From Paenisporosarcina quisquiliarum (GTDB taxonomy: Bacteria > Bacillota > Bacilli > Bacillales_A > Planococcaceae): a stretch of 64,000 bases of DNA. This document shows positions 35,520 to 44,659 of this stretch, piece after piece; position 1 is the first letter of the stretch; each line of letters opens with the position of its first letter. The stretch lies in NCBI RefSeq assembly GCF_027563315.1, contig NZ_JAMKBJ010000013.1:1-64000 (forward strand), read 5' to 3'. The position numbers were made by a program, and so were the translations under genes. The notes beneath the pieces are model-generated. The model was given only the letters and a program-made list of their open reading frames with translations. It made no database searches and was not told the origin of the DNA.

Positions 35520-36749
35520 TTATTGAGCTTGTCTTTCAAACAGTTGAATCATTTCGATCATGACTTTTGTTGCTTTTTCCATGTTATCGACTGAAATGTA
35601 TTCATATTTTCCGTGATAGTTTTCTCCACCCGTAAAAATATTAGGTGTAGGCATGCCCATATACGATAGTTGGGAACCGTCTGTGCCTCCACGAATTGGA
35701 ATGACTAATGGATTAATAGAAAGATTCGTCATCGCTTCATGTGCAATGTCGACAATTTCTTTTACAGGTTCAATTTTTTCACCCATGTTGTAATATTGAT
35801 CATTTAATTCTAATGAAATAGCATTTGATCCATATTCAGCTTTAATTTTCGCAGCAGCTTCTTCAAATAATGATTTTTTCGCTTCGAATTTTTCTCGATC
35901 GAAGTCACGAATGATGTAAGACAATTTTGCTTCTTCTACATGCCCGTTGAAATTCATCAAATGGATGAAACCTTCATAGCCTTCAGTTTTCTCTGGTACT
36001 TCATCAGCAGGCATATAAGATTGAAACTTCATTGCGATTGTCAAAGCATTGACCATTTTGTTTTTAGCAGAACCGGGATGAACACTCGTCCCACGTGTGA
36101 TTACTTTAGCTCCAGCTGCATTGAAACTTTCAAACTGAAGTTCTCCAAGCGGTCCGCCATCCATTGTATAAGCATACTTGGCATCAAATTTTTCCACATC
36201 AAATTTATGTGGACCACGACCAATTTCTTCATCCGGAGTAAAGGCAACTCGAAGTTTACCATGTTTAATGTCAGGGTTTTTAATGAGGAATTCCATAGCT
36301 GTCATAATTTCAGCGATTCCTGCTTTGTTATCGGCACCCAGTAAAGTCGTGCCATCGGTTGTAATTAAAGTATGACCGATGTAATTATTAAGCTCTGGAA
36401 AATCGTTAGGAGACATGACCGTTTCTTCATTTAAACGAATATCGCCTCCTTCATAGCAATCAATACGCTGTGGGTTTACATTTTTACCAGTGTAGTCAGT
36501 AGCTGTATCAACATGGGCTAGGAAGCCGATTGTCGGCAGTTCACGTTCTGTATTTGAAGGCAATGTGGCAAATAAATAACCATTGTCATCGAGTGAAATG
36601 TCTTCCATTCCGATAGAAGCCAACTCTTTTTCAAGTTCATGCAATAAATCCCACTGTCCCGGCGTTGATGGGCAAGTTGTACTGTTTGCATCAGATTGTG
36701 TATCGATTTTTGCGTAGCGCACAAGACGTTCAATTAATATTTCTTGCAT
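35520..36749 (-). CDS. pepT: Peptidase T (tripeptide aminopeptidase)
   Basis: 409 residues from the ATG at 36749 (AAGGGAGTG upstream), the usual PepT length. M20 zinc peptidase: metal ligands in [34 protein letters not shown] and the last ligand in [12 protein letters not shown]. It releases the N-terminal residue from tripeptides in the cytoplasm. Single gene. Confidence 0.93.
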   Translation of the reverse strand: MQEILIERLVRYAKIDTQSDANSTTCPSTPGQWDLLHELEKELASIGMEDISLDDNGYLFATLPSNTERELPTIGFLAHVDTATDYTGKNVNPQRIDCYEGGDIRLNEETVMSPNDFPELNNYIGHTLITTDGTTLLGADNKAGIAEIMTAMEFLIKNPDIKHGKLRVAFTPDEEIGRGPHKFDVEKFDAKYAYTMDGGPLGELQFESFNAAGAKVITRGTSVHPGSAKNKMVNALTIAMKFQSYMPADEVPEKTEGYEGFIHLMNFNGHVEEAKLSYIIRDFDREKFEAKKSLFEEAAAKIKAEYGSNAISLELNDQYYNMGEKIEPVKEIVDIAHEAMTNLSINPLVIPIRGGTDGSQLSYMGMPTPNIFTGGENYHGKYEYISVDNMEKATKVMIEMIQLFERQAQ

Positions 36750-36860
36750 GACAGTCCACTCCCTTAATTTCAATGAATCTAGTATTAATATATCATTTTC
36801 AGAATCATCTAGGAATATAGATCATGGGTGATTGACCATTAAAAATAAAATATGGTATTA

Positions 36861-36883
36861 TAAATAGTAATCATTACTATTTA
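36861..36883. promoter_or_regulatory. Zur box over the rpmG promoter
   Basis: Perfect 11-1-11 palindrome TAAATAGTAAT-C-ATTACTATTTA. Its core TAGTAATNATTACTA differs from the Bacillus Zur box TCGTAATNATTACGA by one symmetric base. It overlaps the -10 of TTGACC-N18-TATTAT (36832-36861), so Zn-loaded Zur would block transcription. Confidence 0.75.
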
Positions 36884-36903
36884 CGGGAGGGGGACTTACT
36901 ATT

Positions 36904-37053
36904 ATGAGAGTGAACATCACTTTAGCTTGTACAGAATCAGGCGATAAAAACTATATCACTACTAAAAACAAACGCAACAATCCAGAAAGAATTGAAATGA
37001 TGAAGTATTCAAAACGTCTGAAGAAGATGACATTACATCTAGAGACAAAATAA
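36904..37053 (+). CDS. rpmG: 50S ribosomal protein L33, zinc-independent (C-minus) paralog
   Basis: 49 residues: begins [19 protein letters not shown] and ends [10 protein letters not shown]. It aligns along its length with Bacillus RpmG, but the zinc ribbon is broken: the first CxxC reads CTES and the second Cys pair is gone (KYSKRLKKM where CPRDKK is usual). SD GGGAGGGGG precedes the ATG. With the Zur box it fits the known zinc-sparing exchange, in which a Zn-free L33 replaces the Zn form when zinc is scarce. Confidence 0.88.
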   Translation: MRVNITLACTESGDKNYITTKNKRNNPERIEMMKYSKRLKKMTLHLETK

Positions 37054-37054
37054 G

Positions 37055-37100
37055 AAAAGCGGTACCCACTCGAAATTACTGTGTGGATACCGCTTTTTTC
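37055..37100. terminator. Bidirectional terminator between rpmG and plsY-like gene
   Basis: AAAAGCGGTACCCAC / GTGGATACCGCTTTTTT with one mismatch, between convergent genes. Confidence 0.83.
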
Positions 37101-37726
37101 TTTTTAAAAACCGAAGAAACTCGTGGTTCCGTCCCGATTTTCAAACGTTGTATATTCTCGCGATGTTTCCATAAGGCGAGTAAGAATAGTGCGCTGGTTA
37201 TAACAAGTGGCAAAGTACTGTTTGTAACCCATACGGCCAAAATGAAAAATGTAATATATAAAAACAGTACACCGATTAATAAGTAGTCTGTCACCAATGA
37301 AATGACAATTAGTAAGAGAAGTCCTGCCAATCCAATTCTCCAATCCAGTACTAACATCACGCCAATAACAGACGCTGTTCCTTTGCCGCCATCAAAGTCC
37401 ATCCAAAATGGATAATTGTGACCAATAACCACAGATGCCCCCATCAGAAATAAAAGAATCCATTGAACCTCAAAGGAAAGAGCAGTAGATCCTAATATAA
37501 GGCGCAAAAGACCAATAGCAAGTATGCCTTTACCAATGTCAATAAACGCGACGAGTGCCCCGTATTTCTTACCCAATACAATAGTGGCATTCGATGCCCC
37601 TGCATTTTTTATTCCCTGTTCCTTTACATTCACCCCAGAAAGCCGTTGCGCCACATAAGAACCGTGGAGACAACCAATTAAATACCCTGACAATAAGACG
37701 CCGAGCACCCACAATGCAAGATTCAT
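37076..37726 (-). CDS. plsY: PlsY-like glycerol-3-phosphate acyltransferase
   Basis: 216 residues, five or more membrane helices. Three PlsY motifs are present in altered form: GCLHGSYVAQRLSGVNVKEQGIKNAGASNA (usual SGxNIRxxGSGNxGATN), GHNYPFWMDFDGGKGTA (GHxFPxxxxFKGGKGVA) and the end RHRENI-like KHRENIQRLKIGTEPR. It transfers acyl from acyl-phosphate to glycerol-3-phosphate. The departures suggest a second, diverged copy rather than the housekeeping PlsY. Confidence 0.8.
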   Translation of the reverse strand: MNLALWVLGVLLSGYLIGCLHGSYVAQRLSGVNVKEQGIKNAGASNATIVLGKKYGALVAFIDIGKGILAIGLLRLILGSTALSFEVQWILLFLMGASVVIGHNYPFWMDFDGGKGTASVIGVMLVLDWRIGLAGLLLLIVISLVTDYLLIGVLFLYITFFILAVWVTNSTLPLVITSALFLLALWKHRENIQRLKIGTEPRVSSVFKKKKAVSTQ

Positions 37727-37797
37727 ATCCCCAACCCCTTTTTTCTCTCACTCTTTAAACGTTTTAGTGTTGGTAAAAGTTTCAAAATATTATTTGT

Positions 37798-37974
37798 TTG
37801 AAACCCCAAGCCAGTGTTTTATGGGCTTATATGCTTGCCACAGAAGCTGCACCATGGGTAACAGTAGCCATTCTTACTTTCTTCATAGGGTTGTTTCTTG
37901 TAATGGTATCTCCAGCAACGTTAATTACACTTGAAAGAGCCATTGAATTAAGAAATCGAGGAAATGCATACTGA
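37798..37974 (+). pseudogene. Membrane-protein C-terminal remnant
   Basis: An open frame reads from a TTG at 37798 or an ATG at 37831 to TGA at 37972. It contains ASVLWAYMLATEAAPWVTV, AILTFFIGLFLVMVSP and a polar tail ATLITLERAIELRNRGNAY. The pattern resembles the last two helices of a DMT or MFS transporter. No SD precedes either start, so it looks like the tail of a decayed gene; a real 47-residue membrane peptide is possible. Confidence 0.35.
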
Positions 37975-37982
37975 TATAAATA

Positions 37983-38024
37983 AAAAATCCAAGCACTCTG
38001 TAATAACAGAATGCTTGGATTTTC
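37983..38024. terminator. Bidirectional terminator
   Basis: AAAATCCAAGCACTCTGT / ACAGAATGCTTGGATTTT (one mismatch) with a 4-base loop and T-rich end, next to the betaine transporter stop. Confidence 0.83.
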
Positions 38025-38025
38025 T

Positions 38026-39519
38026 TTATGATTTATTGATTTTCATTTTTTTCGCTTCATCGGATAAAGATTTATACAAGGAAATCATCATCAGCAACAT
38101 GATAAAGGAGAATGGGAAGGCTGCTACAATAAGCATGCTTTGTAAAGCATCTAGACCGTCTGCAGATAATAGGATAACTGCGATGGCGGATTGTGCAAGT
38201 CCCCAAATGACTTTTACCATATTGGATGGATCCAATGAACCGTTCGTGGTTTGCATACCTAACACGAATGTAGCGGAATCAGCAGAAGTAATGAAGAATG
38301 TACTGATCAAAATAACCGCAATAATTGATAGAAGCATCGAAAGAGGTAATTCATTGAATACAGCGAACAACGTCTCTTCCGTTTTTAAGCCAGTTAAATC
38401 AGCGAACTTCTGTTGAACGTTAATTGCCGTTGAACCAAATGTAGCGAACCAGAAGAAGCTCACTAAAGATGGAAGCATGAGAACACCAATCAAGAATTCA
38501 CGAATGGTACGTCCTTTTGACACGCGGGCAATGAAGATACCAACGAATGGTGACCAAGAAATCCACCATGCCCAGTAGAAAATGGTCCAACCATTAATCC
38601 ATTCACGATTTTCTTTATTAAGTGGAGCAGAACTGAAACTCATGCGAACGATATTTTGTAAATATGCACCTAATGAATCAGTAAACATATTGAAAATCAA
38701 TAATGTCGGTCCTAAAATAACGACCAAAACCAAAAGCGCAACAGCCAAAACCATGTTGGCATTGGATAGATACTTGATTCCTTTACTTAAGCCAGACCAA
38801 GCCGACATAAGGAACAGGACAGTCACTACAGCAATAATCACAACTTGTACCCAGTACTCATTCGGAATGCCAAAAATGTAAGATAATCCACCGTTAATTT
38901 GAACAGCACCGAAGCCAAGTGTTGTAGCAACACCTACTACTGTTGCAAAAACGGCGAAAACATCTACCAAAACGCCCCAAGGACCGTTCATTTTGTCTCC
39001 GAAAATCGGCTTCAATGTTGCGGAAATTAACCCAGGTTCGCCTTTGCGGAACTGGAAATAAGCGAGTGCTAAAGCGACAATCGCATAAATGGCCCATGCA
39101 TGTAATCCCCAATGGAAAAACGTGTAGCGCATAGATTGACGGAAGGCTTCTCTTGTATTTGGTTCTGCACTTGCTGGATCAATTGCATAATGAGAAAGCG
39201 GTTCAGCAGCACCCCAAAAAACAAGACCGATACCCATACCGGCTGAAAATAACATAGAGAACCAAGAAATTCTTGAATACTCTGGTCGATCGGTATCTTT
39301 ACCCAAACGAATTTTGCCAAATGGGCTGATAATGACAATAATCGTGAATAAAACCATAATTGATACAACACTTAAATAATACCAACCAAAAGAGGTCGTA
39401 ATAAATGATTGCCATTTCCCCATAACTGTTTCAAAACTAGTAGGTGCGAGTGCACCATACCCTACGGCCAACACTACCAAAGCGAGTGCAAACCAAAATA
39501 CATTTGTAATTTTCTTCAT
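38026..39519 (-). CDS. opuD: Glycine betaine transporter, BCCT family (OpuD-like)
   Basis: 497 residues, 12 predicted helices. The betaine/Na+ motif [18 protein letters not shown] is in TM3. The Trp-rich segment [34 protein letters not shown] is the aromatic betaine box in TM8. It imports glycine betaine with Na+ during osmotic stress. The long leader carries a SigB-type promoter, as for Bacillus osmolyte transporters. Confidence 0.87.
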   Translation of the reverse strand: MKKITNVFWFALALVVLAVGYGALAPTSFETVMGKWQSFITTSFGWYYLSVVSIMVLFTIIVIISPFGKIRLGKDTDRPEYSRISWFSMLFSAGMGIGLVFWGAAEPLSHYAIDPASAEPNTREAFRQSMRYTFFHWGLHAWAIYAIVALALAYFQFRKGEPGLISATLKPIFGDKMNGPWGVLVDVFAVFATVVGVATTLGFGAVQINGGLSYIFGIPNEYWVQVVIIAVVTVLFLMSAWSGLSKGIKYLSNANMVLAVALLVLVVILGPTLLIFNMFTDSLGAYLQNIVRMSFSSAPLNKENREWINGWTIFYWAWWISWSPFVGIFIARVSKGRTIREFLIGVLMLPSLVSFFWFATFGSTAINVQQKFADLTGLKTEETLFAVFNELPLSMLLSIIAVILISTFFITSADSATFVLGMQTTNGSLDPSNMVKVIWGLAQSAIAVILLSADGLDALQSMLIVAAFPFSFIMLLMMISLYKSLSDEAKKMKINKS

Positions 39520-39666
39520 GTTTCCCCCTCAAGTCTCTAGTGGATTTTGTGACACAATGTTTCACCTTACGCAAGTTCTTAGACGATGTCAAATGACCAG
39601 CTTCTAAAAGTGTGCGTAAAAATCAATGGTTTTAGTCATTTCCAACTAAAAGCCGACTAGATATTA

Positions 39667-39691
39667 ATACCTGTTTTCAGGGGTTTTAAAC
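39667..39691 (-). promoter_or_regulatory. SigB promoter of opuD-like gene
   Basis: On the minus strand GTTTAA-N13-AGGTAT matches the SigB consensus GTTTAA-N12/14-GGGTAT at 11 of 12 positions. It predicts a start near 39660 and a 5' leader of about 140 nt. Nothing else is recognised in 39520-39757. Confidence 0.65.
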
Positions 39692-39757
39692 CTTGAAAAT
39701 TAAGGGAATTAAACTTTTTTGCATAATGGCTTGAAATAAGATCAATGTTGGACCAGT

Positions 39758-39988
39758 TCAGTCTTCATCTTTGACATCTATGTCTTCTGGAATAGGTGTA
39801 TTTCGCCATTCGTCAATTTGGCGTTTCACGTCTTCTACTTGTTCTAGGTGGCGATCAAATTGAGTTTGATTAATTAAATATTGTTCTCCGTCATGTACAG
39901 ATTTAATTCGACCTTCTAAAACATATCGGCGCACTTGTTGTTCAGGCATGCTCAAAAATTCAGCAGTTTCTTCTATTGTTAAATACAC
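39758..39988 (-). CDS. Excisionase/MerR-type HTH protein
   Basis: 76 residues from a GTG at 39988, chosen because AAGGAGT is 9 bases upstream; the longer frame has no SD. N-terminal HTH_17: YLTIEETAEFLSMPEQQVRRYVLEGRIKSVHDGEQYLINQTQFDRHL, then an acidic helix and a tail. Such proteins bind DNA with a single winged helix. It is divergent from a DMT transporter gene and may control it. Confidence 0.75.
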   Translation of the reverse strand: MYLTIEETAEFLSMPEQQVRRYVLEGRIKSVHDGEQYLINQTQFDRHLEQVEDVKRQIDEWRNTPIPEDIDVKDED

Positions 39989-40089
39989 AGAGCAACACTC
40001 CTTTTTCTTCAGTATAGATGACGAAATGTTGTATCTCAATATGTATAAAATATGGTAAAGTACAGTCAACAACTACTAGAGGTGACGAT

Positions 40090-40968
40090 ATGAAAACGGT
40101 GATCCCTTACTTCCTTGTGTTATTAGCTGCTGTGTTATGGGGCACGACTGGAACAGCTCAAACCTATTTGCCACAAAATGCGCAACCTTTGACAATCGGT
40201 GCGTCACGGTTAGCGATTGGTGGATTTTCCTTATTAATAATCATGATTGCGATGAAAAAAATTAATTTCAAAACATGGCCATGGCTGATCACGTTAATTT
40301 GTGCATTGTGTATGGCTTTATTCCAACCGTTATTTTTCACTTCCGTGCGTGTAACAGGTATTGCGATTGGCACAGTTGTTGCCATTGGCAGTGCGCCGAT
40401 ATTTTCGGGTTTGATAGAATGGCTGTTTCTTAAAATGAAGCCATCTCGTGCATGGGTATTGGCGACAACTCTTTCGGTCATTGGATGCGGCCTGTTATTT
40501 CTCAATAAAGACTCACTTACAGTCAATCCATTAGGAGTTACATTGTCGTTAATTGCCGGATTTGTTTTTGCTATTTATACCATTGTCAGTAAAGCTTTGC
40601 TTTCTAAAGTAGAAGCCATCCCGGCAGTTGCCATGACATTTTCAATGAGCGCATTAATGTTGATGCCATTCTTGTTTATCTTCGACAGCTCATGGGTGAC
40701 GGAACCGTCTAATATATGGACGATTTTGTATTTAGGGTTTATGACGACGAGTGTAGCCTACATCCTATATTTATTTGGGCTTCAAAAAGTCCCTTCCTCT
40801 TCAGCTGTAACGTTATCTTTAGGAGAACCATTAACGGCTGCAGTGTTGAGCGTCTTTATCGTAGGAGAAGTATTAAGTCCTGTTTCCTGGGTTGGCGTTT
40901 TACTATTGCTCGGTGGGATTATCGTCCTCACGTTTAGTGGGAGAAGAAGAGTAAAGCATATTGAGTAA
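40090..40968 (+). CDS. DMT-superfamily (EamA) transporter
   Basis: 292 residues from the ATG at 40090 (AGAGGTG upstream). Two EamA repeats: AAVLWGTTGTAQTYLP with VRVTGIAIGTVVAIGSAPIFSGLIEWLFLKMKPS, and TTSVAYILYLFGLQKVPSSSAVTLSLGEPLTAAVLSVFIVGEVLSP. The TTGTAQ and GEPLTAA strings are seen in RhaT/YdcZ-like exporters. Substrate unknown. Confidence 0.87.
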   Translation: MKTVIPYFLVLLAAVLWGTTGTAQTYLPQNAQPLTIGASRLAIGGFSLLIIMIAMKKINFKTWPWLITLICALCMALFQPLFFTSVRVTGIAIGTVVAIGSAPIFSGLIEWLFLKMKPSRAWVLATTLSVIGCGLLFLNKDSLTVNPLGVTLSLIAGFVFAIYTIVSKALLSKVEAIPAVAMTFSMSALMLMPFLFIFDSSWVTEPSNIWTILYLGFMTTSVAYILYLFGLQKVPSSSAVTLSLGEPLTAAVLSVFIVGEVLSPVSWVGVLLLLGGIIVLTFSGRRRVKHIE

Positions 40969-40972
40969 TTGG

Positions 40973-41004
40973 AAAGCGTCTCTTTAACTAGAGATGCTTT
41001 TTTT
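40973..41004 (+). terminator. Terminator of EamA gene
   Basis: AAAGCGTCTCT-TTAACT-AGAGATGCTTT (one G-U pair) followed by T5. Confidence 0.8.
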
Positions 41005-41116
41005 GTGTTGAAAACGGAGTGAAACTTAGGTGATGCCGATTAATACACCATGATTATAAATCTAAATAATATCATTTTATGTGCTGAGCGATTGCTCAGT
41101 TGTAATAATTGACCAT

Positions 41117-41192
41117 CACGTAGGAAAAAACGTAGGTGACGTAGGAATTATCGCTGTCCACGTAGGAAAAATCGGCATCCACGTAGGAATTA
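41117..41192 (+). repeat. 21-bp-period array, CACGTAGGAAAA core, 4 units
   Basis: The A of ACGTAGGAA falls at 41118, 41139, 41160 and 41181, exactly 21 bp apart. The core is identical to that at 7966-8040, 33 kb away, but the spacers differ. It lies 3' of the terminator at 40973. Sequence 41193-41395 holds only the promoter region of the response regulator, with two TTAAGAA boxes (41308 and 41341). Confidence 0.85.
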
Positions 41193-41395
41193 CATTAAAA
41201 TTCACTTCTGACGGCGAGAGTGCAGTTTCTTTGCTGATTTATCGATTGAATCTTCGGGCTTGTGATACCAAGGCTCGGCCGGGTTATGGATGAATAAAAC
41301 ATTTTCTTAAGAAATTCTTCATTTTTATCCTAAGAGTTTGTTAAGAATTGGCAGATATAATTGGTATCATAAGAAGTAGAAATGAGGTGCAACGG

Positions 41396-42088
41396 ATGAC
41401 ACAATTTACGGTTCTTGTAACGGATGACGACCAGGACATTCGTGATGGGATTGAGATCTACCTGAAAAATGAAGGGTACCGCGTACTGAAAGCAGCAGAT
41501 GGACTCGAAGCATTGACACTACTTGAAATGAATGAAGTTCATTTAATCATACTCGATATTATGATGCCAAATATGGACGGCATACAAGCAACGTTCAAAA
41601 TTCGCTCGGAACGTAATATCCCAATCATTATGTTAAGTGCAAAAGCGGAAGACTCGGATAAAATTCACGGTTTATCCGTGGGAGCTGATGACTATGTAAC
41701 GAAGCCGTTTCATCCGATGGAACTGATGGCTCGAGTGAAGTCGCAGTTGCGTCGGTATGTCCATCTCGGTACGTTCAAAGAACAGAATGCCACAGTCGCA
41801 ATCGGTGGACTTGTTCTGGATATGGAAGCAAAAGTAGTGACGCTTGATGGCGAATGGGTGAAACTGACGCCGATTGAATACAAAATTACTGAATTGCTGA
41901 TGACCAATGCTGGTCGAGTGTTTTCCATTGGGGAAATTTATGAACGTGTATGGAACGAGCCTGCGTACAATGCCGAAAATATCGTCGCTGTACACATACG
42001 TAAAATTCGGGAAAAAATTGAAACGGATCCGAAAAATCCGAGATATGTAAAGGTGGTGTGGGGCATTGGCTACAAAATCGAAAAGTAA
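41396..42088 (+). CDS. OmpR-family response regulator (VanR-like)
   Basis: 230 residues from the ATG at 41396 (GAGGTG upstream). Receiver domain: acidic pocket VTDDDQD, phospho-Asp in LIILDIMMPNMDG, Thr/Ser IIMLSAKAE, Lys VTKPFHP. C-terminal winged helix ends NIVAVHIRKIREKIETDPKNPRYVKVVWGIGYKIEK. The overall wording is VanR-like. It is followed by a hidden small membrane protein gene and a histidine kinase, forming one operon. Signal unknown, plausibly cell wall. Confidence 0.9.
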   Translation: MTQFTVLVTDDDQDIRDGIEIYLKNEGYRVLKAADGLEALTLLEMNEVHLIILDIMMPNMDGIQATFKIRSERNIPIIMLSAKAEDSDKIHGLSVGADDYVTKPFHPMELMARVKSQLRRYVHLGTFKEQNATVAIGGLVLDMEAKVVTLDGEWVKLTPIEYKITELLMTNAGRVFSIGEIYERVWNEPAYNAENIVAVHIRKIREKIETDPKNPRYVKVVWGIGYKIEK

Positions 42089-42239
42089 AGCTACTCATTG
42101 GTTCTCCATTGTCGCACTTGCACTTGCCATGCTCAGTCTGATGTATTGCTATTCTTTTATCGCAGAGTTGATAAATGATTACTTTTCAACGAGCCGAATG
42201 CTTGTGCAATTGACTCGCATGATAAAAGGAGGGGCTTAA
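42066..42239 (+). CDS. 57-residue single-pass membrane protein between RR and HK genes
   Basis: A frame from TTG 42066 to TAA 42237-42239, overlapping the response-regulator end by 23 bases in another frame. AGGTGG lies 9 bases upstream. The product starts MATKSKSKATHW, has one membrane helix (FSIVALALAMLSLMYCYSFI) and a basic tail ending RMIKGGA. Without it 42089-42242 would be an unexplained gap inside a tight operon. AAAGGAGGGG at its end serves as the kinase SD. It could modulate the kinase in the membrane (inference). Confidence 0.62.
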   Translation: MATKSKSKATHWFSIVALALAMLSLMYCYSFIAELINDYFSTSRMLVQLTRMIKGGA

Positions 42240-42242
42240 TCG

Positions 42243-44444
42243 ATGAATAGATTTTCATGGCTTTTTATTGCTTTGATTAGTAGTGCAACTCTAGCCGTTG
42301 CGATTTTCTTGTCAGTTGGAACGGGAAATATAGGGATATCGTATTATGAATCAGAAGATTTTCAATGGTCCATTGAGAACAGACTACAAGAAATAGGTCC
42401 AGTATTACTGAGTCGATTAGATGTGGAAGAGGCGATTGAAAATCTTCAAGTGGAACCATACGAAATCGAACAATATCGCAATTCACAAGGGTCTGAACTT
42501 GATCAAATCATGTCTATCCAAGACCAATACCGGGATTTAATTGAAAATGCAGTGCGCGATAACGATACTGCGCTTAAGGCTGAACTAGAAACAGCTCGCG
42601 ACACCAAAATTAAAGATATTCGCGAAAGTTTTTCCGATGACGAAGCTGTCAGTGAGAAAATATTGAATGACAAAAAAGAAGTACTGCAAAGCTATGATGC
42701 GTATCTCAAGAAAACTGAGTCATCTGTGAAAGCACAACAAAAATCATTGGCGTATGTTTTGACTAATGTTGAAACAGGAGAAACTTTTGAGTTTGGGGAT
42801 ATTACGGATGACAACGCCTACAAGAAAGTGTACGACGATCGTGAAGGTTACTTGACCATTTCGTCATTGGACCCGCATTTTGAAGAAGAGTATATGTATA
42901 GCGAGAAGATGCAGTACTTCCCATTACCTACATTGCATGACATGGTCGGGGACACAACCTCGCAATTTACTGGAACGATTACGATACCTAAAAACATGGT
43001 AAGCAATCATGAATTACGTCAAATTCATGCGTTCGAACAAAGTAAATGGTTCTACGTACTAACGTGTCTATTGGGATTGCTGTCGGTAGCAGGAGCTTAC
43101 TGGCTATTCAGAACCAGAAAAGAGCAAGTGCTAAATCTACCCATTCCTCAAAAACTAAAAGAAATGAAGCTAGAAGTGCGACTGATTGGGATTATTGTAG
43201 TCTTCATCTGCTATCTAAACACGTATTATTCTTTTAGAAGCCATATTAACGGGATGACATACCATTTTAACTTGGGCGAAAATATTGTAAATACAATTGG
43301 GCTGTTTATTTTGGCAGTGGTGTTTTTAACATTAATCATCGTTCAAGTCATTTGGTTAATAAGAGATATTCGAAATGATGGCATTCATCTTTTATGGAAG
43401 AATAGTTGGATTGAAAGAATCATGAGCAGGATGCAAGATACATTTTTAAAACGTTCTTCAGGCATTCAACTGTTAATCTTAATAATGGTCATATTTTTAG
43501 CGGGATTAGGGTTGGGAGGCGTAATTATAGCGCCAGTTCTGATTGTTGCATATGCACCACTCTTTGTGGTAGTGTTACTGCCAGTTCTGTACCTTCTGTT
43601 CAAACGAGTAGGAGAGTACAATCAAGTCGCGATTGCTACGGAACAATTAGCACAGGGGCGTTTGATTAGTGATGTTCATATCAGCGGAAAATCGGTGTTA
43701 GCAGAACATGCCAAAAACTTGAACATGCTTCGTGAAGGCGTAAGGATGTCGCAATCAGAACAGGCAAAAAGTGAAAGGCTAAAAACTGAATTAATCACTA
43801 ACGTCAGTCATGATTTACGAACACCTCTGACATCGATTATTACCTATACAGATTTACTGAAAAAGGTTGATTTAACAGATGAAGAACGTCTGTCATACGT
43901 GGCAATCTTAGATCGTAAATCTCAGAGATTGAAAACATTAATTGAAGATTTGTTCGAAGTATCCAAAATGGCGAGTGGCAATATGGAACTGCACAAGCAA
44001 CGGGTGGATTTAACACAGCTGATGCAACAAGCACTTGCAGAACACGAAGAAGATATTAAAGCATCTGGTCTTGATTTCCGCATAGACTCTTCAGAAAAGC
44101 CACTATATGCTGTGGTGGATGGACAGAAATGGTGGAGAATGCTGGATAACTTAATTGTAAATGCGATCAAATATACATTGCCCGGCACACGCGTCTATGT
44201 GACATTGAAAGAAGCGGGTGGGTATGCACAATTTATCGTGAAAAATGTCACAAAATACGAACTTGGTGAAAACGTGGACGAATTATTTGAACGCTTCAAA
44301 CGAGCCGATACATCCCGTCATACGGAAGGCTCTGGTCTTGGATTGGCAATTGCGCAGTCCATTGTCGACTTACACGGTGGCTCACTACGCATAAACGTAG
44401 ATGGTGACTTATTCAAAGTCACTGTATCGATAAAAACGGATTGA
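42243..44444 (+). CDS. Membrane sensor histidine kinase (VanS-like core, large sensor)
   Basis: 733 residues. One N-terminal helix, an extracellular domain of about 240 residues (acidic, coiled-coil rich), then a block of about five to six further helices (~280-470). HAMP-like segment, HisKA NVSHDLRTPLTSI, N-box DNLIVNAIKYT, F-box ELFERFKRAD, G-box GSGLGLAIAQSIV. The catalytic part resembles VanS, but the polytopic sensor is much larger. It phosphorylates the upstream OmpR-type regulator. SD AAAGGAGGGG. Confidence 0.88.
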   Translation: MNRFSWLFIALISSATLAVAIFLSVGTGNIGISYYESEDFQWSIENRLQEIGPVLLSRLDVEEAIENLQVEPYEIEQYRNSQGSELDQIMSIQDQYRDLIENAVRDNDTALKAELETARDTKIKDIRESFSDDEAVSEKILNDKKEVLQSYDAYLKKTESSVKAQQKSLAYVLTNVETGETFEFGDITDDNAYKKVYDDREGYLTISSLDPHFEEEYMYSEKMQYFPLPTLHDMVGDTTSQFTGTITIPKNMVSNHELRQIHAFEQSKWFYVLTCLLGLLSVAGAYWLFRTRKEQVLNLPIPQKLKEMKLEVRLIGIIVVFICYLNTYYSFRSHINGMTYHFNLGENIVNTIGLFILAVVFLTLIIVQVIWLIRDIRNDGIHLLWKNSWIERIMSRMQDTFLKRSSGIQLLILIMVIFLAGLGLGGVIIAPVLIVAYAPLFVVVLLPVLYLLFKRVGEYNQVAIATEQLAQGRLISDVHISGKSVLAEHAKNLNMLREGVRMSQSEQAKSERLKTELITNVSHDLRTPLTSIITYTDLLKKVDLTDEERLSYVAILDRKSQRLKTLIEDLFEVSKMASGNMELHKQRVDLTQLMQQALAEHEEDIKASGLDFRIDSSEKPLYAVVDGQKWWRMLDNLIVNAIKYTLPGTRVYVTLKEAGGYAQFIVKNVTKYELGENVDELFERFKRADTSRHTEGSGLGLAIAQSIVDLHGGSLRINVDGDLFKVTVSIKTD

Positions 44445-44570
44445 TAATATGAAAGGGATTTTTCCCCTCACCTTTTGCGAAACATACAGGTCAAATCCGT
44501 AATCAAATTCTTCAAGTTGCATATACTAAATTGACTGCGGAACTTAACCAGGTTGTCAGTCAAACCAAAG

Positions 44571-44603
44571 AAAACGTCTAAGCCCATGCTTAGACGTTTT
44601 TAT
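44571..44603 (+). terminator. Terminator of the two-component operon
   Basis: Perfect 12-bp stem AAAACGTCTAAG / CTTAGACGTTTT with a 6-base loop and T-run. The preceding 44445-44570 has a start-less open frame ending in TAELNQVVSQTKENV, a possible gene remnant I cannot identify. Confidence 0.85.
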
Positions 44604-44659
44604 TGTTTAGGGATGTAGAGAATTTTCGAATACCTGTGTTCAGAAATAGTCTACAAAAC

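Noticed and set aside
39758-39988. Excisionase-like gene as a sign of a prophage or integrative element
   Set aside because: No integrase, phage structural genes or att-like direct repeats nearby; the HTH domain is also common in ordinary small regulators.
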